Shown piece by piece: positions 35,591 through 43,958 of a stretch of 64,000 bases of DNA. The translations under genes and the position numbers were made by a program. Source of the stretch: Cognaticolwellia mytili (GTDB taxonomy: Bacteria; Pseudomonadota; Gammaproteobacteria; Enterobacterales; Alteromonadaceae); contig NZ_NBOF01000005.1 of assembly GCF_002104475.1 (NCBI RefSeq), positions 124,001 to 188,000 on the forward strand, read 5' to 3'. Below the pieces are notes generated by a model that was not told the DNA's origin, searched no databases, and saw only the letters and a list, made by a program, of their open reading frames with translations. Position 1 is the stretch's first letter. Every line of letters begins with the position of its first letter.

Positions 35591-37666
35591 TTAAAAATCA
35601 GCGCTAAACTTCACCATTACCGCTCGCCCAGGAGCAAGCAATGATTGTGTTGCTGGGGTATATTTTTCATCGAGAATATTACTCAGTTCAACGTTGACTT
35701 GATATTGCTCTTGGTCATCAAGTACCGCTCCAAACGCTAGGTTAAGGGTTTGCCAACTTTGGAAAATTTCTGATGGCGCATCCACGTACGCAATATCAGC
35801 GCTGCTCGCTGCTCTGATATAAGCATCCATATAATAACTTGTAAAAAGTTCACTCTCGCCATTAAGTTTAACGCCAACCTTGCCATAAAGGCTCGGTGTA
35901 CCTGTATCTTTGGTAATAAAGCTGTCATAAGTCTCTTCTCGCGATAACCAAGTCATATTGATATAAGGCATTACTTGCTCAGTTAACTGATAATCTACAC
36001 TTAATTCAAGGCCAATAGTTTCAGCTTTATCAGCATTAATAAAAATTTTATCTTCTTCATTGATACAAGCTAACGAGGTTGTATTGCAGTCACGACTGGT
36101 AATGTAGTTCGAAGCATCGGTATAAAATAACGTACTGTCCAGTCGCCAATCACTTGCAGATAGTCGGTAACCCAATTCAATATTATCAGAAGTTTCTGGT
36201 TTTAAATCAGCATTAGGATTGATGTAGTTTCCAGCTGCCGTAGCGCCAGTGGCAATTTGTAACAACGTTGGATAATGATACCCTTGGCTATATGCCACGC
36301 GAAGGTTGCTATTTTGGTCAAGCATATAGTTTGCAGCTAACGAACCAATAAGTTTGGTGTTTTCATTCTTAGTCGGCGATAAACCTTCTTTACTGGTCGC
36401 ATTTAAGTTAGCGTCAACCCAATAATGCCTAAGCCCTGCAGTAACAATTAACGGTTCAGCAACTCGCCATTCATCTTGAAGATAAATAGCTTTAGTTTTG
36501 AGCGTAGCGTCTTCAACACTAAATTTTTGTTCTTTCGCAAGAATATCGGGCACCGAAGGTATACTAATAATTCTTTGCACTTGGCTGTCAGTGGCTTTAT
36601 TCAAATCATCTTGGGTGAATTGAAGACCAAATATCGTGTAATGGTTATCCGTCAACTCCAGATCAACTTGAGTGTTTACACCAAGAGTATCAAGTTGTTC
36701 TTGAATATCCGTATCAACAATAACCTTCATCGCCTTAGGTGGCGGCAATGGAATACTATTTTCAATGTGCTGCACAAAGTTCCGGTCAATACGCTGTTTA
36801 TAAGCGTCTATTTTAATTTTTTTAAGGATATCGCCATCGTTTTCATATTGATAGAAAGCGGAAAGCTTTTTACGATCTCGCTGCGGCATATCTAAGGTAA
36901 AGTTTGGCATGCCTGTAGCAATTTCACTATCAAGGTTAAATTTATCGTAAGTAAAACCTAACGTGTGATCGTCAAACTCTTTGGCCAAATAAAACATTTG
37001 GCTATTGTTAGTAAAACTTGTGCTATCAGTTTTTCCGTCAGGCGTATCCCTATCTTCATGGTCATTATCTGAAAGCGCTATGCGGTAATCATAGCCGGCA
37101 ATATTGCCATAAACAGTTGCGGCAAGCTGTTGACCATTAGTCGCAGAGTTATAACCGAAAGACGTACTAGCTTGGATAGCTTCAGTGCCGCCTTTCTTGG
37201 TAATAATGTTAACTACTCCACCTAACGCTTTACCACCATACAACACTGAACTTGTACCGCGAATCACCTCAATACGTTCAACAACAGAAGTATCAAGTAG
37301 CAAAGGTGCACCGTATGTTGAATGATCAGTTATTTCTTGACCATCAATGAGTATGGCAACACGTAAGGAGCTTTCACCACGTAAAGTAATTCTTTTCATG
37401 CCCGGTATTGCTGCATCCGCAATTTGAATACCCGGAATGTCTTGTAATGCATCAGCAACAGAGTCTGCCGATGAACGTTGAATGTCTTCAGCACTGACGG
37501 TAGAAATGGCGACAGGGCTTTCCATAAAACGTCGTTGTGTACGTGTCGCCGTAACAGTAATATATTCATCAGGAATAATATTGCTCTCGTCATCTGCCGC
37601 AACAGCATAAGTCACTGGCATTAAAGTACTTACTATTAGCAATGATAAAGTTGATCGCTTAAACAT
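35591..37666 (-). CDS. TonB-dependent outer-membrane receptor, second in window
   Basis: A 691-residue receptor. After the signal peptide (cleaved near AVAAD) the TonB-box/plug includes EYITVTATRTQRRFMESPVA, ITLRGESSLRVAILIDGQEI and VERIEVIRGTSSVLYGGKAL followed by GGVVNIITKKGG. The 22-strand barrel carries NPNADLKPETSDNIELGYR and ends in PGRAVMVKFSADF, with the C-terminal aromatic. The plug style is that of the colicin-I/vitamin B12/siderophore group; the ligand cannot be told. A Fur-box-like site lies 29 bp upstream, so iron uptake is likely. Confidence 0.9.
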   Translation of the reverse strand: MFKRSTLSLLIVSTLMPVTYAVAADDESNIIPDEYITVTATRTQRRFMESPVAISTVSAEDIQRSSADSVADALQDIPGIQIADAAIPGMKRITLRGESSLRVAILIDGQEITDHSTYGAPLLLDTSVVERIEVIRGTSSVLYGGKALGGVVNIITKKGGTEAIQASTSFGYNSATNGQQLAATVYGNIAGYDYRIALSDNDHEDRDTPDGKTDSTSFTNNSQMFYLAKEFDDHTLGFTYDKFNLDSEIATGMPNFTLDMPQRDRKKLSAFYQYENDGDILKKIKIDAYKQRIDRNFVQHIENSIPLPPPKAMKVIVDTDIQEQLDTLGVNTQVDLELTDNHYTIFGLQFTQDDLNKATDSQVQRIISIPSVPDILAKEQKFSVEDATLKTKAIYLQDEWRVAEPLIVTAGLRHYWVDANLNATSKEGLSPTKNENTKLIGSLAANYMLDQNSNLRVAYSQGYHYPTLLQIATGATAAGNYINPNADLKPETSDNIELGYRLSASDWRLDSTLFYTDASNYITSRDCNTTSLACINEEDKIFINADKAETIGLELSVDYQLTEQVMPYINMTWLSREETYDSFITKDTGTPSLYGKVGVKLNGESELFTSYYMDAYIRAASSADIAYVDAPSEIFQSWQTLNLAFGAVLDDQEQYQVNVELSNILDEKYTPATQSLLAPGRAVMVKFSADF

Positions 37667-37694
37667 CTTCAGTCTCTATTTAACTTCTCAGAAA

Positions 37695-37713
37695 CCCAAT
37701 GATAATAGTTCTC
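37695..37713 (-). promoter_or_regulatory. Fur-box-like operator for the second TonB receptor
   Basis: The site CCCAATGATAATAGTTCTC matches 13 of 19 bases of the Fur consensus when aligned by eye on the AATGATAAT core. It lies 29 bp upstream of the receptor start codon at 37666. Confidence 0.6.
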
Positions 37714-37900
37714 ATTTGCATAAACAGTGATCTATATCATAAAAGCTTGTGATAATGAAAATTAACTCACTGTTTTTCACGAAGAAAAACTTAAAGCCTG
37801 ATTTTAAATCAGGCGATAGTTATTTCAGCTATCAGTTAACGCTAGAAAATGGCTTAAATCTCACATACGCTAACACTTTATATTTTCAATGGATGAGTCA

Positions 37901-38632
37901 ATGAATAAAGTCGTATTAGTCACAGGCGCTGGACGAGGTATAGGTGCTGCCACGGCAAAATTACTCGCAAAGCAAGGTTACCGAGTTTGCGTTAATTACC
38001 GCACAAAAGCCGATAGTGCACAGCAAGTCGTTGCTGATATTAAAGCGCAAGGAGGCAAAGCATTCGCCTTTGCCGCAGATGTATCACAAGAGAGCGCGGT
38101 GCTTGAACTCTTTCAAGCCATTCATGAACAATATGGCACCGTAACGCATTTAGTGAATAACGCTGGTATTTTATTTACCCAATCAACCTTTGCTGGCTTG
38201 TCTGTTGAACGCTTTAACAAGGTCTTAATCACCAATGTCACTAGCTGTTTTCTGTGTTGCAGAGAAGCAATAAAACAAATGCCTAACGGCGGCGCTATCG
38301 TCAATGTTTCATCTGCGGCTTCAAGAATTGGTGCTCCTGGTGAGTATATTGACTACGCAGCGTCTAAAGGTGCCATGGATTCGCTAACTAAAGGTTTATC
38401 TTTAGAATTAGCTGAACGTAACATTCGCGTCAATGCCGTGCGACCCGGTTTTATTGACACCGATATGCATGCTGATGGCGGAGAACCAAATCGGGTACAA
38501 CGCTTAAGCCCACAAATCCCATTAAAGCGTGGTGGCACCGCAACAGAAGTTGCCAATAGTATTGCTTGGCTTTTATCCGATGAAGCTTCCTATGTTACGG
38601 GCACTTTTATCGATATTGCCGGTGGCAAGTAG
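37901..38632 (+). CDS. SDR-family oxidoreductase (FabG-like)
   Basis: A 243-residue classical short-chain dehydrogenase. ATG 37901 opens directly on the Rossmann motif (VVLVTGAGRGIGAATA) and is preceded by GGATGAG; an alternative ATG 37889 would add four residues. The nucleotide-binding TGxxxGxG, the NNAG motif (LVNNAGI), catalytic S in NVSSAAS and Y-x-x-x-K in YAASK are present. The C-terminal ASYVTGTFIDIAGGK is typical of 3-oxoacyl-ACP reductase-like members. Substrate unknown. It is a single gene, transcribed away from the TonB receptor. Confidence 0.88.
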   Translation: MNKVVLVTGAGRGIGAATAKLLAKQGYRVCVNYRTKADSAQQVVADIKAQGGKAFAFAADVSQESAVLELFQAIHEQYGTVTHLVNNAGILFTQSTFAGLSVERFNKVLITNVTSCFLCCREAIKQMPNGGAIVNVSSAASRIGAPGEYIDYAASKGAMDSLTKGLSLELAERNIRVNAVRPGFIDTDMHADGGEPNRVQRLSPQIPLKRGGTATEVANSIAWLLSDEASYVTGTFIDIAGGK

Positions 38633-38736
38633 CTAAGTTAAAAATAATTCCATTGCAGGTGTAATGTTTTCAGTTTTTTGCCACTAACTGATTATAAGTA
38701 AGAAGAGCAATTAATTTAGGGTGAGAACTAAACAAC

Positions 38737-39228
38737 ATGGGAAGTGACTTTTATACGGCATTCATACTGCCTTACGCCGGAATTATCATTAAAATCTGTC
38801 GGGCATATACCAATTCTCAAGATGATTTTGAAGATTATTATCAAGAAGTATGCTTGCAAATTTGGCGCAGCCGTAACAACTTTAAAGAAAATTCACAGTG
38901 GTCAACATGGATTTATAAGATCTCCTTAAATGTTTGTTTAACTTACTTAAAAAAGAAAAATAGTCAACATCAGCAATTTGCTTCTGACACTTTACCCGAC
39001 GAGGTAGTGGCTGACAGTCAAGCATTTTCTGGTGACGCTATCAACTTGCTATATGACGCTATTCGTCATTTATCTGAGACTGATAGAGCTTTGATTTTGC
39101 TTTATTTAGAAGAAAAAAGTTATCTAGAGATAGCCGAAATCATTGGTTCTAACCCAAATAATATCGGTGTGAGAATAACCCGAATAAAGCAACGTTTAAA
39201 TAAAATACTTAACATGGAGAGCAACTAA
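38737..39228 (+). CDS. ECF RNA polymerase sigma factor
   Basis: A 163-residue sigma factor with region 2 (DDFEDYYQEVCLQIWRSRNN, STWIYKISLNVCLTYLKKK) and region 4 (LSETDRALILLYLEEKSYLE, IAEIIGSNPNNIGVRITRIK). It lacks any extra C-terminal domain. ATG 38737 follows a weak GGGTGAGAAC site. The next gene starts immediately after its stop and encodes a four-helix membrane protein that probably acts as the regulatory partner. No metalloprotease or signal receptor gene adjoins it. Confidence 0.9.
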   Translation: MGSDFYTAFILPYAGIIIKICRAYTNSQDDFEDYYQEVCLQIWRSRNNFKENSQWSTWIYKISLNVCLTYLKKKNSQHQQFASDTLPDEVVADSQAFSGDAINLLYDAIRHLSETDRALILLYLEEKSYLEIAEIIGSNPNNIGVRITRIKQRLNKILNMESN

Positions 39229-39870
39229 ATGACTAAATCAATCGAAACAATTTGGCAGCAAGGTTTTATCGACGAAAAAGCGTTAGTCGCGCCGAAAATA
39301 AACGACTTATACAATCAAAAGTCACAAAATGTCATCGATAAATTACAACGAACATTTAGGCTTAACAACCTAGGTATTATCATAGGTGCATGCTTGGTGT
39401 TGCTTGTGTTAAGTGCTTTTAGTATGCCAGTTTTAGGGCTGTTTATTGCCGCTATACTTTTTTCACAAGTCTGGATTAGTAAAAAACAATTAATCAAATT
39501 GGAGCGCATGGATAAAAATATTAGTAGCTACCAATACATTAAATCGTTTGATATTTGGCTAAAAACCGCAATTGCACAACATACGAGAATGTATCAATTT
39601 ATTTATCCAGCACTATTTGTAGCCTGTATCACACAGTTTGGTTTTTCATGGGTCGGACAATCTATTATTCAAGGCTTTCAAATGGATTTTCCAAACATAC
39701 CTGTACTATTTGGTGTCCCTATCGTATTTAGTGCCGGCGTATTATTTATTGCCTTTTTGCTGTCTTATTTTGCTAGTGCAATTTATCAATTAGACATGAA
39801 GCCGATTTATGGTCGAGAATTTAAAAAGCTTGAAGAAATTATTACCGATATGGAAACATTAAGGGTGTAA
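39229..39870 (+). CDS. Four-helix membrane protein, likely anti-sigma partner
   Basis: A 213-residue inner-membrane protein with a short cytoplasmic N-terminal segment (about 1-45) and two helix pairs (about 47-88 and 120-185), connected by KKQLIKLERMDKNISSYQYI. It starts at the base after the sigma factor stop (TAA ATG), so translation is coupled. There is no ZAS zinc motif. Being encoded with an ECF sigma factor, the simplest model is a membrane anti-sigma factor; the family was not recognised. Confidence 0.65.
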   Translation: MTKSIETIWQQGFIDEKALVAPKINDLYNQKSQNVIDKLQRTFRLNNLGIIIGACLVLLVLSAFSMPVLGLFIAAILFSQVWISKKQLIKLERMDKNISSYQYIKSFDIWLKTAIAQHTRMYQFIYPALFVACITQFGFSWVGQSIIQGFQMDFPNIPVLFGVPIVFSAGVLFIAFLLSYFASAIYQLDMKPIYGREFKKLEEIITDMETLRV

Positions 39871-39880
39871 CAAGTTTATA

Positions 39881-39920
39881 TATTAGGGATGTAGCTTCGC
39901 GCATAGTTACATCTCTAATA
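39881..39920. terminator. Bidirectional hairpin between the sigma operon and the LysR gene
   Basis: The arms 39881-39895 and 39906-39920 pair except for one or two positions (TATTAGGGATGTA against TACATCTCTAATA), followed by CTTTTC. The convergent arrangement of the flanking genes supports a shared terminator. Confidence 0.5.
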
Positions 39921-39952
39921 CTTTTCACTCTATGATTAACTACATTTCAATA

Positions 39953-40852
39953 TTATTTAGACGGTAAGCGTTTTCTTGCGTCTGCGAGTAAAATTTCATA
40001 AAGCTGCTTGGCAGCAATACCCGTACTCGCTTCTTTTGGCGCGACAAGATGCACCGGAATTTGAAAGCGAGAGCCGCCCTGAATTTCCAACGCCGTTACC
40101 TTATTATCCAGCTTTTCTAACATATGTTCGGGTACCCGACAAAAGCCTAAACCAGATAAAACCGCGGTAATGGCATGATCAAAACTATCAACAGTAATTC
40201 GACGCTGAGCCTTCAACCAACCAGCATTTTCTTCTTCATTCGAGTTATCAGCCCCCAAATCACGAACCACAATTTGCGTTTCAACTAATAGGTCATCATT
40301 ACAAACCTTTGGCTTAGACGCGAGTGTGTGAGTTCGCGCCACAATAGGCACCATATTTACAATGCCAAACGCCTCTGCTAAATGATTTGCTACCGGAATA
40401 TTAACAAGCGCAATATCGGCACTTTTCTCAATTACTGCATTTTTAGTACTCGTTAAAGAGGTCTCACGAATTTGAATTGATGTCGCACTATTAACTGATA
40501 AAAACTGCTGAAGTGGCTGATATAACCAACTTCGGCAACACAAATGATCAATCGTTATAATAATTTCTGCTTCTACACCTTGTGACAATTGCTTGCTTAT
40601 CACTTCAAGCTCTCTTGCTTGTTCTATCATCGGCTTCGCTCGACGTAACAGAGTTTGAGCATGTTCAGTAAGTACCGATTTTCGGCCTGCAATATAAAGT
40701 AGGTTTACGCCCATTTGCGCTTCTAACTTTCTTACCGCATACATTAGCGTGGTATGGCTTTTATTGAGTCGTAACGCTGCCGCTTGAATGCTACCAGCAT
40801 TATCTATTTCAATTAATGTTAGCCATTGGTCGATTGTTGACTTTAATCTCAT
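39953..40852 (-). CDS. LysR-family transcriptional regulator
   Basis: A 299-residue regulator. The N-terminal winged helix includes WLTLIEIDNAGSIQAAALRL and NKSHTTLMYAVRKLEAQMGV, followed by a substrate-binding-like effector domain (about 90-295). It is divergently transcribed from the YdhR-like monooxygenase and DUF-type membrane genes with a 116-bp gap, so it most probably controls them. The inducer is unknown. Confidence 0.88.
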   Translation of the reverse strand: MRLKSTIDQWLTLIEIDNAGSIQAAALRLNKSHTTLMYAVRKLEAQMGVNLLYIAGRKSVLTEHAQTLLRRAKPMIEQARELEVISKQLSQGVEAEIIITIDHLCCRSWLYQPLQQFLSVNSATSIQIRETSLTSTKNAVIEKSADIALVNIPVANHLAEAFGIVNMVPIVARTHTLASKPKVCNDDLLVETQIVVRDLGADNSNEEENAGWLKAQRRITVDSFDHAITAVLSGLGFCRVPEHMLEKLDNKVTALEIQGGSRFQIPVHLVAPKEASTGIAAKQLYEILLADARKRLPSK

Positions 40853-40968
40853 GGTCTATTTTTTCTACATATAAGCAGTAAATTATGAACTTTATTGTAC
40901 ATTTTTTACGAGTAAAATGGTGTTTATTAAAACGACGTTACTCAACATAGACAAATAGAGGCAATACC

Positions 40969-41274
40969 ATGAAAAAATTACTACAACTACATTTCGCATT
41001 TAACGGCCCATTTGGTGATGAAATGGCAAGCACTTTAAAAGATCTTGCCGAGTCTATTAATCAAGAACCAGGCTTTATTTGGAAAATTTGGACAGAAAGT
41101 GAAAAAGATAAAGAAGGCGGCGGTATCTATTTATTTGAAAGTGAAGAAACAGCTTTGGCATATTTAGCCATGCACGCTGCTCGCCTTAAAAGCTTCGGGG
41201 TTAATGAAGTTATCAGTAAAATTTTTGATGTAAATGAAAATTTAACCAGCATCAACCACGGCGCATTTAAATAA
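40969..41274 (+). CDS. YdhR-like putative monooxygenase
   Basis: A 101-residue dimeric alpha-beta-barrel (ferredoxin-like) protein of the YdhR group: [18 protein letters not shown], then [20 protein letters not shown], and [21 protein letters not shown]. coli YdhR is a proposed monooxygenase acting on aromatic or polycyclic compounds. ATG 40969 follows AGAGGCAATACC. It is divergent from the LysR gene and leads a likely two-gene operon with the small membrane protein. The substrate is unknown. Confidence 0.8.
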   Translation: MKKLLQLHFAFNGPFGDEMASTLKDLAESINQEPGFIWKIWTESEKDKEGGGIYLFESEETALAYLAMHAARLKSFGVNEVISKIFDVNENLTSINHGAFK

Positions 41275-41316
41275 CCTTTTTACTGGTTTATCTACAAAAT
41301 TAAACAGGATCAGCAC

Positions 41317-41694
41317 ATGAGCATCAAAATATTTTTGACCATACATAGCACAATTTATTTTATCTTTGCTTTTGCTTTATTTTTTATTCCCACGCTACTG
41401 TGGCCATTATATGGCTTAGAAATTAACGACAAATATGCACTTTTTTTGTCACAACACAACAGTATATTTCTTGTGGGAATAGGCATTGTAGCCTTTATGT
41501 TTCGCGAAATTGAAGCAAAAAGTCAGGCGATTAAAAAGTTACTACTAAGTTTGGCATTAACTAACAGCATAGGTTTTGCTATTACTGCATACGCCTGCTT
41601 TATTGGTACGTTTTCTAGCTTGGGTTGGTCAGACCCTGTTTTCTTTGCTCTACTTACGCTGGCATGTGTTTGGCAATTACGAAGTAATGCTTAA
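41317..41694 (+). CDS. Small four-helix membrane protein
   Basis: A 125-residue hydrophobic protein with about four helices (residues 5-30, 45-65, 72-98 and 100-122), opening IFLTIHSTIYFIFAFALFF. No family was recognised. It lies 42 bp after the YdhR-like gene and probably shares its LysR-controlled transcript. A downstream hairpin ends the unit. Confidence 0.6.
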   Translation: MSIKIFLTIHSTIYFIFAFALFFIPTLLWPLYGLEINDKYALFLSQHNSIFLVGIGIVAFMFREIEAKSQAIKKLLLSLALTNSIGFAITAYACFIGTFSSLGWSDPVFFALLTLACVWQLRSNA

Positions 41695-41740
41695 TAGGGA
41701 TTCAATCTCCATCTCAACATGCTTTTCCAAGCTTTAGACT

Positions 41741-41771
41741 AAGTGAGTCATTAGTGCTCAATGACTTACTT
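41741..41771. terminator. Hairpin between convergent genes
   Basis: The arms 41741-41752 and 41760-41771 (AAGTGAGTCATT / AATGACTTACTT) pair with a single G-T wobble around a 7-base loop, followed by TTTT on the plus strand. It overlaps the stop of the TetR gene, so it can terminate both sides. Confidence 0.65.
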
Positions 41772-42317
41772 TTTCATATAACTCATTAACCAAGGTAAGC
41801 ATTTTTGAGCTGCTTGCAGGTCTTGGCTGACGTAAGCTGAGGTAATTGCGCCTTCTTTAAGTAAGCAAATCATATCTAACAACTGTTCATCAATAGTTTG
41901 CATATGACTTGCTATTAACTGTCGCACTTGCCCCTTATGAAATCGGCAATAAGTGATAACTTCTTCACTTTGCCCAGCACATTCAGCCGCGGCATTAATA
42001 AAAAAACAACCATTAAAACTTGTTAGTTCAGGCACTTCATTATTGAACCAGCGTGTTAAAGCGTTAAACAAATATCTGACTAGTTCTTCATTTGTTGTCG
42101 AATTAGCTAAGCTTTGCTTCAGCCAGTGCAAAAAGACATTATGCCTGTATTCCAAAGTCGCAATAATTAACGCGTCTTTGCTAACAAAATGATTGTATAA
42201 AGTTTTTTTTGCGACACCAGAGGCTTTTAAAACTTCATTAATACCAACAGAATTTATGCCGTTTTTATAAAATAAATCCAAGGCAGTCATCGTCAGTAAA
42301 TGCTTTTTCTCGTTCAT
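41766..42317 (-). CDS. TetR-family transcriptional regulator
   Basis: A 183-residue regulator. ATG 42317 is chosen because an AAGGAAT ribosome site precedes it and the sequence opens on the family's N-terminal helix (EKKHLLTMTALDLFYKNGIN), continuing SVGINEVLKASGVAKKTLYN then HFVSKDALI. An upstream-extended frame to 42572 has no family similarity and overlaps the divergent promoter. The ligand domain contains several cysteines (FNGCFFINAAAECAG), so an electrophile ligand is possible. It is divergent from the HPP gene, and an inverted repeat between them is the likely operator. Confidence 0.88.
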   Translation of the reverse strand: MNEKKHLLTMTALDLFYKNGINSVGINEVLKASGVAKKTLYNHFVSKDALIIATLEYRHNVFLHWLKQSLANSTTNEELVRYLFNALTRWFNNEVPELTSFNGCFFINAAAECAGQSEEVITYCRFHKGQVRQLIASHMQTIDEQLLDMICLLKEGAITSAYVSQDLQAAQKCLPWLMSYMKK

Positions 42318-42344
42318 ATCATTCCTTATATTTGCACAACAACC

Positions 42345-42396
42345 TTGACACAAGGAGACCGATTTGTCTACCATATAAAGGTAGACAAAGTTGTCT
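42345..42396. promoter_or_regulatory. TetR operator/promoter for the HPP gene
   Basis: A 10-bp perfect inverted repeat TTTGTCTACC (42363-42372) / GGTAGACAAA (42380-42389) has a 7-base spacer. A second overlapping palindrome AGACAA (42383-42388) / TTGTCT (42391-42396) lies next to it. A TTGACA element sits at 42345-42350, so the repeats overlap the likely -10 region. This is a classic TetR site layout. Confidence 0.75.
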
Positions 42397-42424
42397 CCAT
42401 AAATTATTAAATAGCGAGGAAGTG

Positions 42425-42880
42425 ATGAAAAACCTATATTCAGCAATATTTGCAGGTTTGAGTAGTGCATTAGCAATCGGTATATTGACCTTTCTCGATA
42501 GCAACCAAAGTGACTACCTTTTGATAATGGCCCCCTTTGGCGCAACTGCAGTATTAGTTTTTGGCGTGCCAACTAGCCCGTTAGCACAACCAAAAAATGT
42601 TATTTTTGGTCACTTAATTACAGCGATAGTTGGCTTAACGTTCATTTCATTTGTTGGCGTAACACCACTAACATTAGCATTGGCAACGGGCTTAGGAGTT
42701 AGCGCAATGTTGCTGAGTAAAACCACGCATCCACCTGCGGGGGCAAATCCGTTACTCATTATGATGACAGGGCAAAGTTGGAGTTTTTTGATCACACCAG
42801 TGCTCATTGGCGCTGTTACCATAGTATTGTGCGGAATATTGATGACTCATGTGCGTAGCCGATTGCTCACTGAGTCTTAG
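42425..42880 (+). CDS. HPP-family membrane protein
   Basis: A 151-residue integral membrane protein with about four helices. ATG 42425 has the ribosome site AGCGAGGAAGT; an upstream-extended frame to 42332 runs through the operator. Family signatures are LLIMAPFGATAVLVFGVPTS, SPLAQPKNVIFGH and the name-giving KTTHPPAGANPLL. The HPP family is linked to nitrite transport in some plastids but is otherwise uncharacterised in bacteria. Control by the divergent TetR regulator is likely. Confidence 0.88.
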   Translation: MKNLYSAIFAGLSSALAIGILTFLDSNQSDYLLIMAPFGATAVLVFGVPTSPLAQPKNVIFGHLITAIVGLTFISFVGVTPLTLALATGLGVSAMLLSKTTHPPAGANPLLIMMTGQSWSFLITPVLIGAVTIVLCGILMTHVRSRLLTES

Positions 42881-42907
42881 ACTGTTGGTTTTTTATCTTT
42901 GATAACG

Positions 42908-43801
42908 TTAAACAATAGATCTCGGCGTAGCATTAAAGTGACGTTTAAATTCACGACTAAATTGAGATGGACTACTATAACCCACTAAGGCAGCAGCTTC
43001 TGTTGCCTGCTTACCATCAGTGACAATTAAATCTTTAGCTTTATTTAAACGTATTTTCTTTAAATATTGCAAAGGTGTTTCACTGGTAACTTGCCTAAAT
43101 GCGCGATGGAACCCCGAGACACTCATATGTGCCTGCTCAGCTAAACTCTCTACCGAGATTAGTTCAGCATATTTGTTATGCAAGGTATCAAGAACTCGCG
43201 CTATTCTTGCGTAATGGCCATCATGATGGGCTAAATCAAACAAGATATGACCATTTTCTCCAATCAACGTACGATAAACAATTTCTTCGACAATGGCAGG
43301 GCCTAAAATGGCGGCTTCACTATCATTGTGTAAAACCTTAAGTAATCGAGTTACCGTATAATTGAAGTCTTCACATAAGGTATTAGCTTTAACACCAAAA
43401 TCGAGAATACTTTTATCCTTTTGATTGACATGGTTCACAGCCTTACTTTGTGCTTCAATTTGACCAACAATTTTATGTAAAGTATGGGAGTCAACATCAA
43501 TGGCTAGGCCTAAAATTGGCAAACCATTTTCAGCAAACGCCTCACATTCTAATGGCATAGGTACGCCAAGTACCAAGTAGTCACCGGGGCCATATTGCAC
43601 ACAATTGTCGGCAATATGAATATGTTTGCGTCCTTGCCCTATAACAATAATGCCCGACTGATAAAGCAAAGGTTGTTTATCACTACTATTGCTAGCACGA
43701 TAAAATTTTACGCCGGGGATCACCGTACGATAGGCGCCATTGAGCTCATTCAATGATTTAAAATCTGAAAAAGACTGCATTAATGACGCTAACGTTGGCA
43801 T
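42908..43801 (-). CDS. AraC-family regulator (YqhC-like)
   Basis: A 297-residue regulator with an AraC-type N-terminal cupin-like domain (GIIVIGQGRKHIHIADNCVQ, VLGVPMPLECEAF) and a C-terminal double helix-turn-helix (VESLAEQAHMSVSGFHRAFR, ATEAAALVGYSSPSQFSREF). It is divergent from the YqhD-like alcohol dehydrogenase, the arrangement of E. coli yqhC-yqhD, where it activates yqhD on aldehyde stress. The gap is 157 bp. No cysteine-based sensor could be checked. Confidence 0.85.
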   Translation of the reverse strand: MPTLASLMQSFSDFKSLNELNGAYRTVIPGVKFYRASNSSDKQPLLYQSGIIVIGQGRKHIHIADNCVQYGPGDYLVLGVPMPLECEAFAENGLPILGLAIDVDSHTLHKIVGQIEAQSKAVNHVNQKDKSILDFGVKANTLCEDFNYTVTRLLKVLHNDSEAAILGPAIVEEIVYRTLIGENGHILFDLAHHDGHYARIARVLDTLHNKYAELISVESLAEQAHMSVSGFHRAFRQVTSETPLQYLKKIRLNKAKDLIVTDGKQATEAAALVGYSSPSQFSREFKRHFNATPRSIV

Positions 43802-43958
43802 AGTTTATCCGAGGAGAAAATTTAAGTCTTTGTTGATTTTACACAAATAGGCAATGAATATCGATAAATATGGCTATTTCATTAATTAAAAATACATTAA
43901 TATGCAACACATCAAAAGTAAGCGTGCTTTTTCATTAGATAAAATATAAAGGTGTTTC

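Noticed and set aside
42318-42572. 85-residue N-terminal extension of the TetR regulator
   Set aside because: Would cover the divergent operator and promoter, has no TetR-like content, and the internal ATG 42317 has a good ribosome site.
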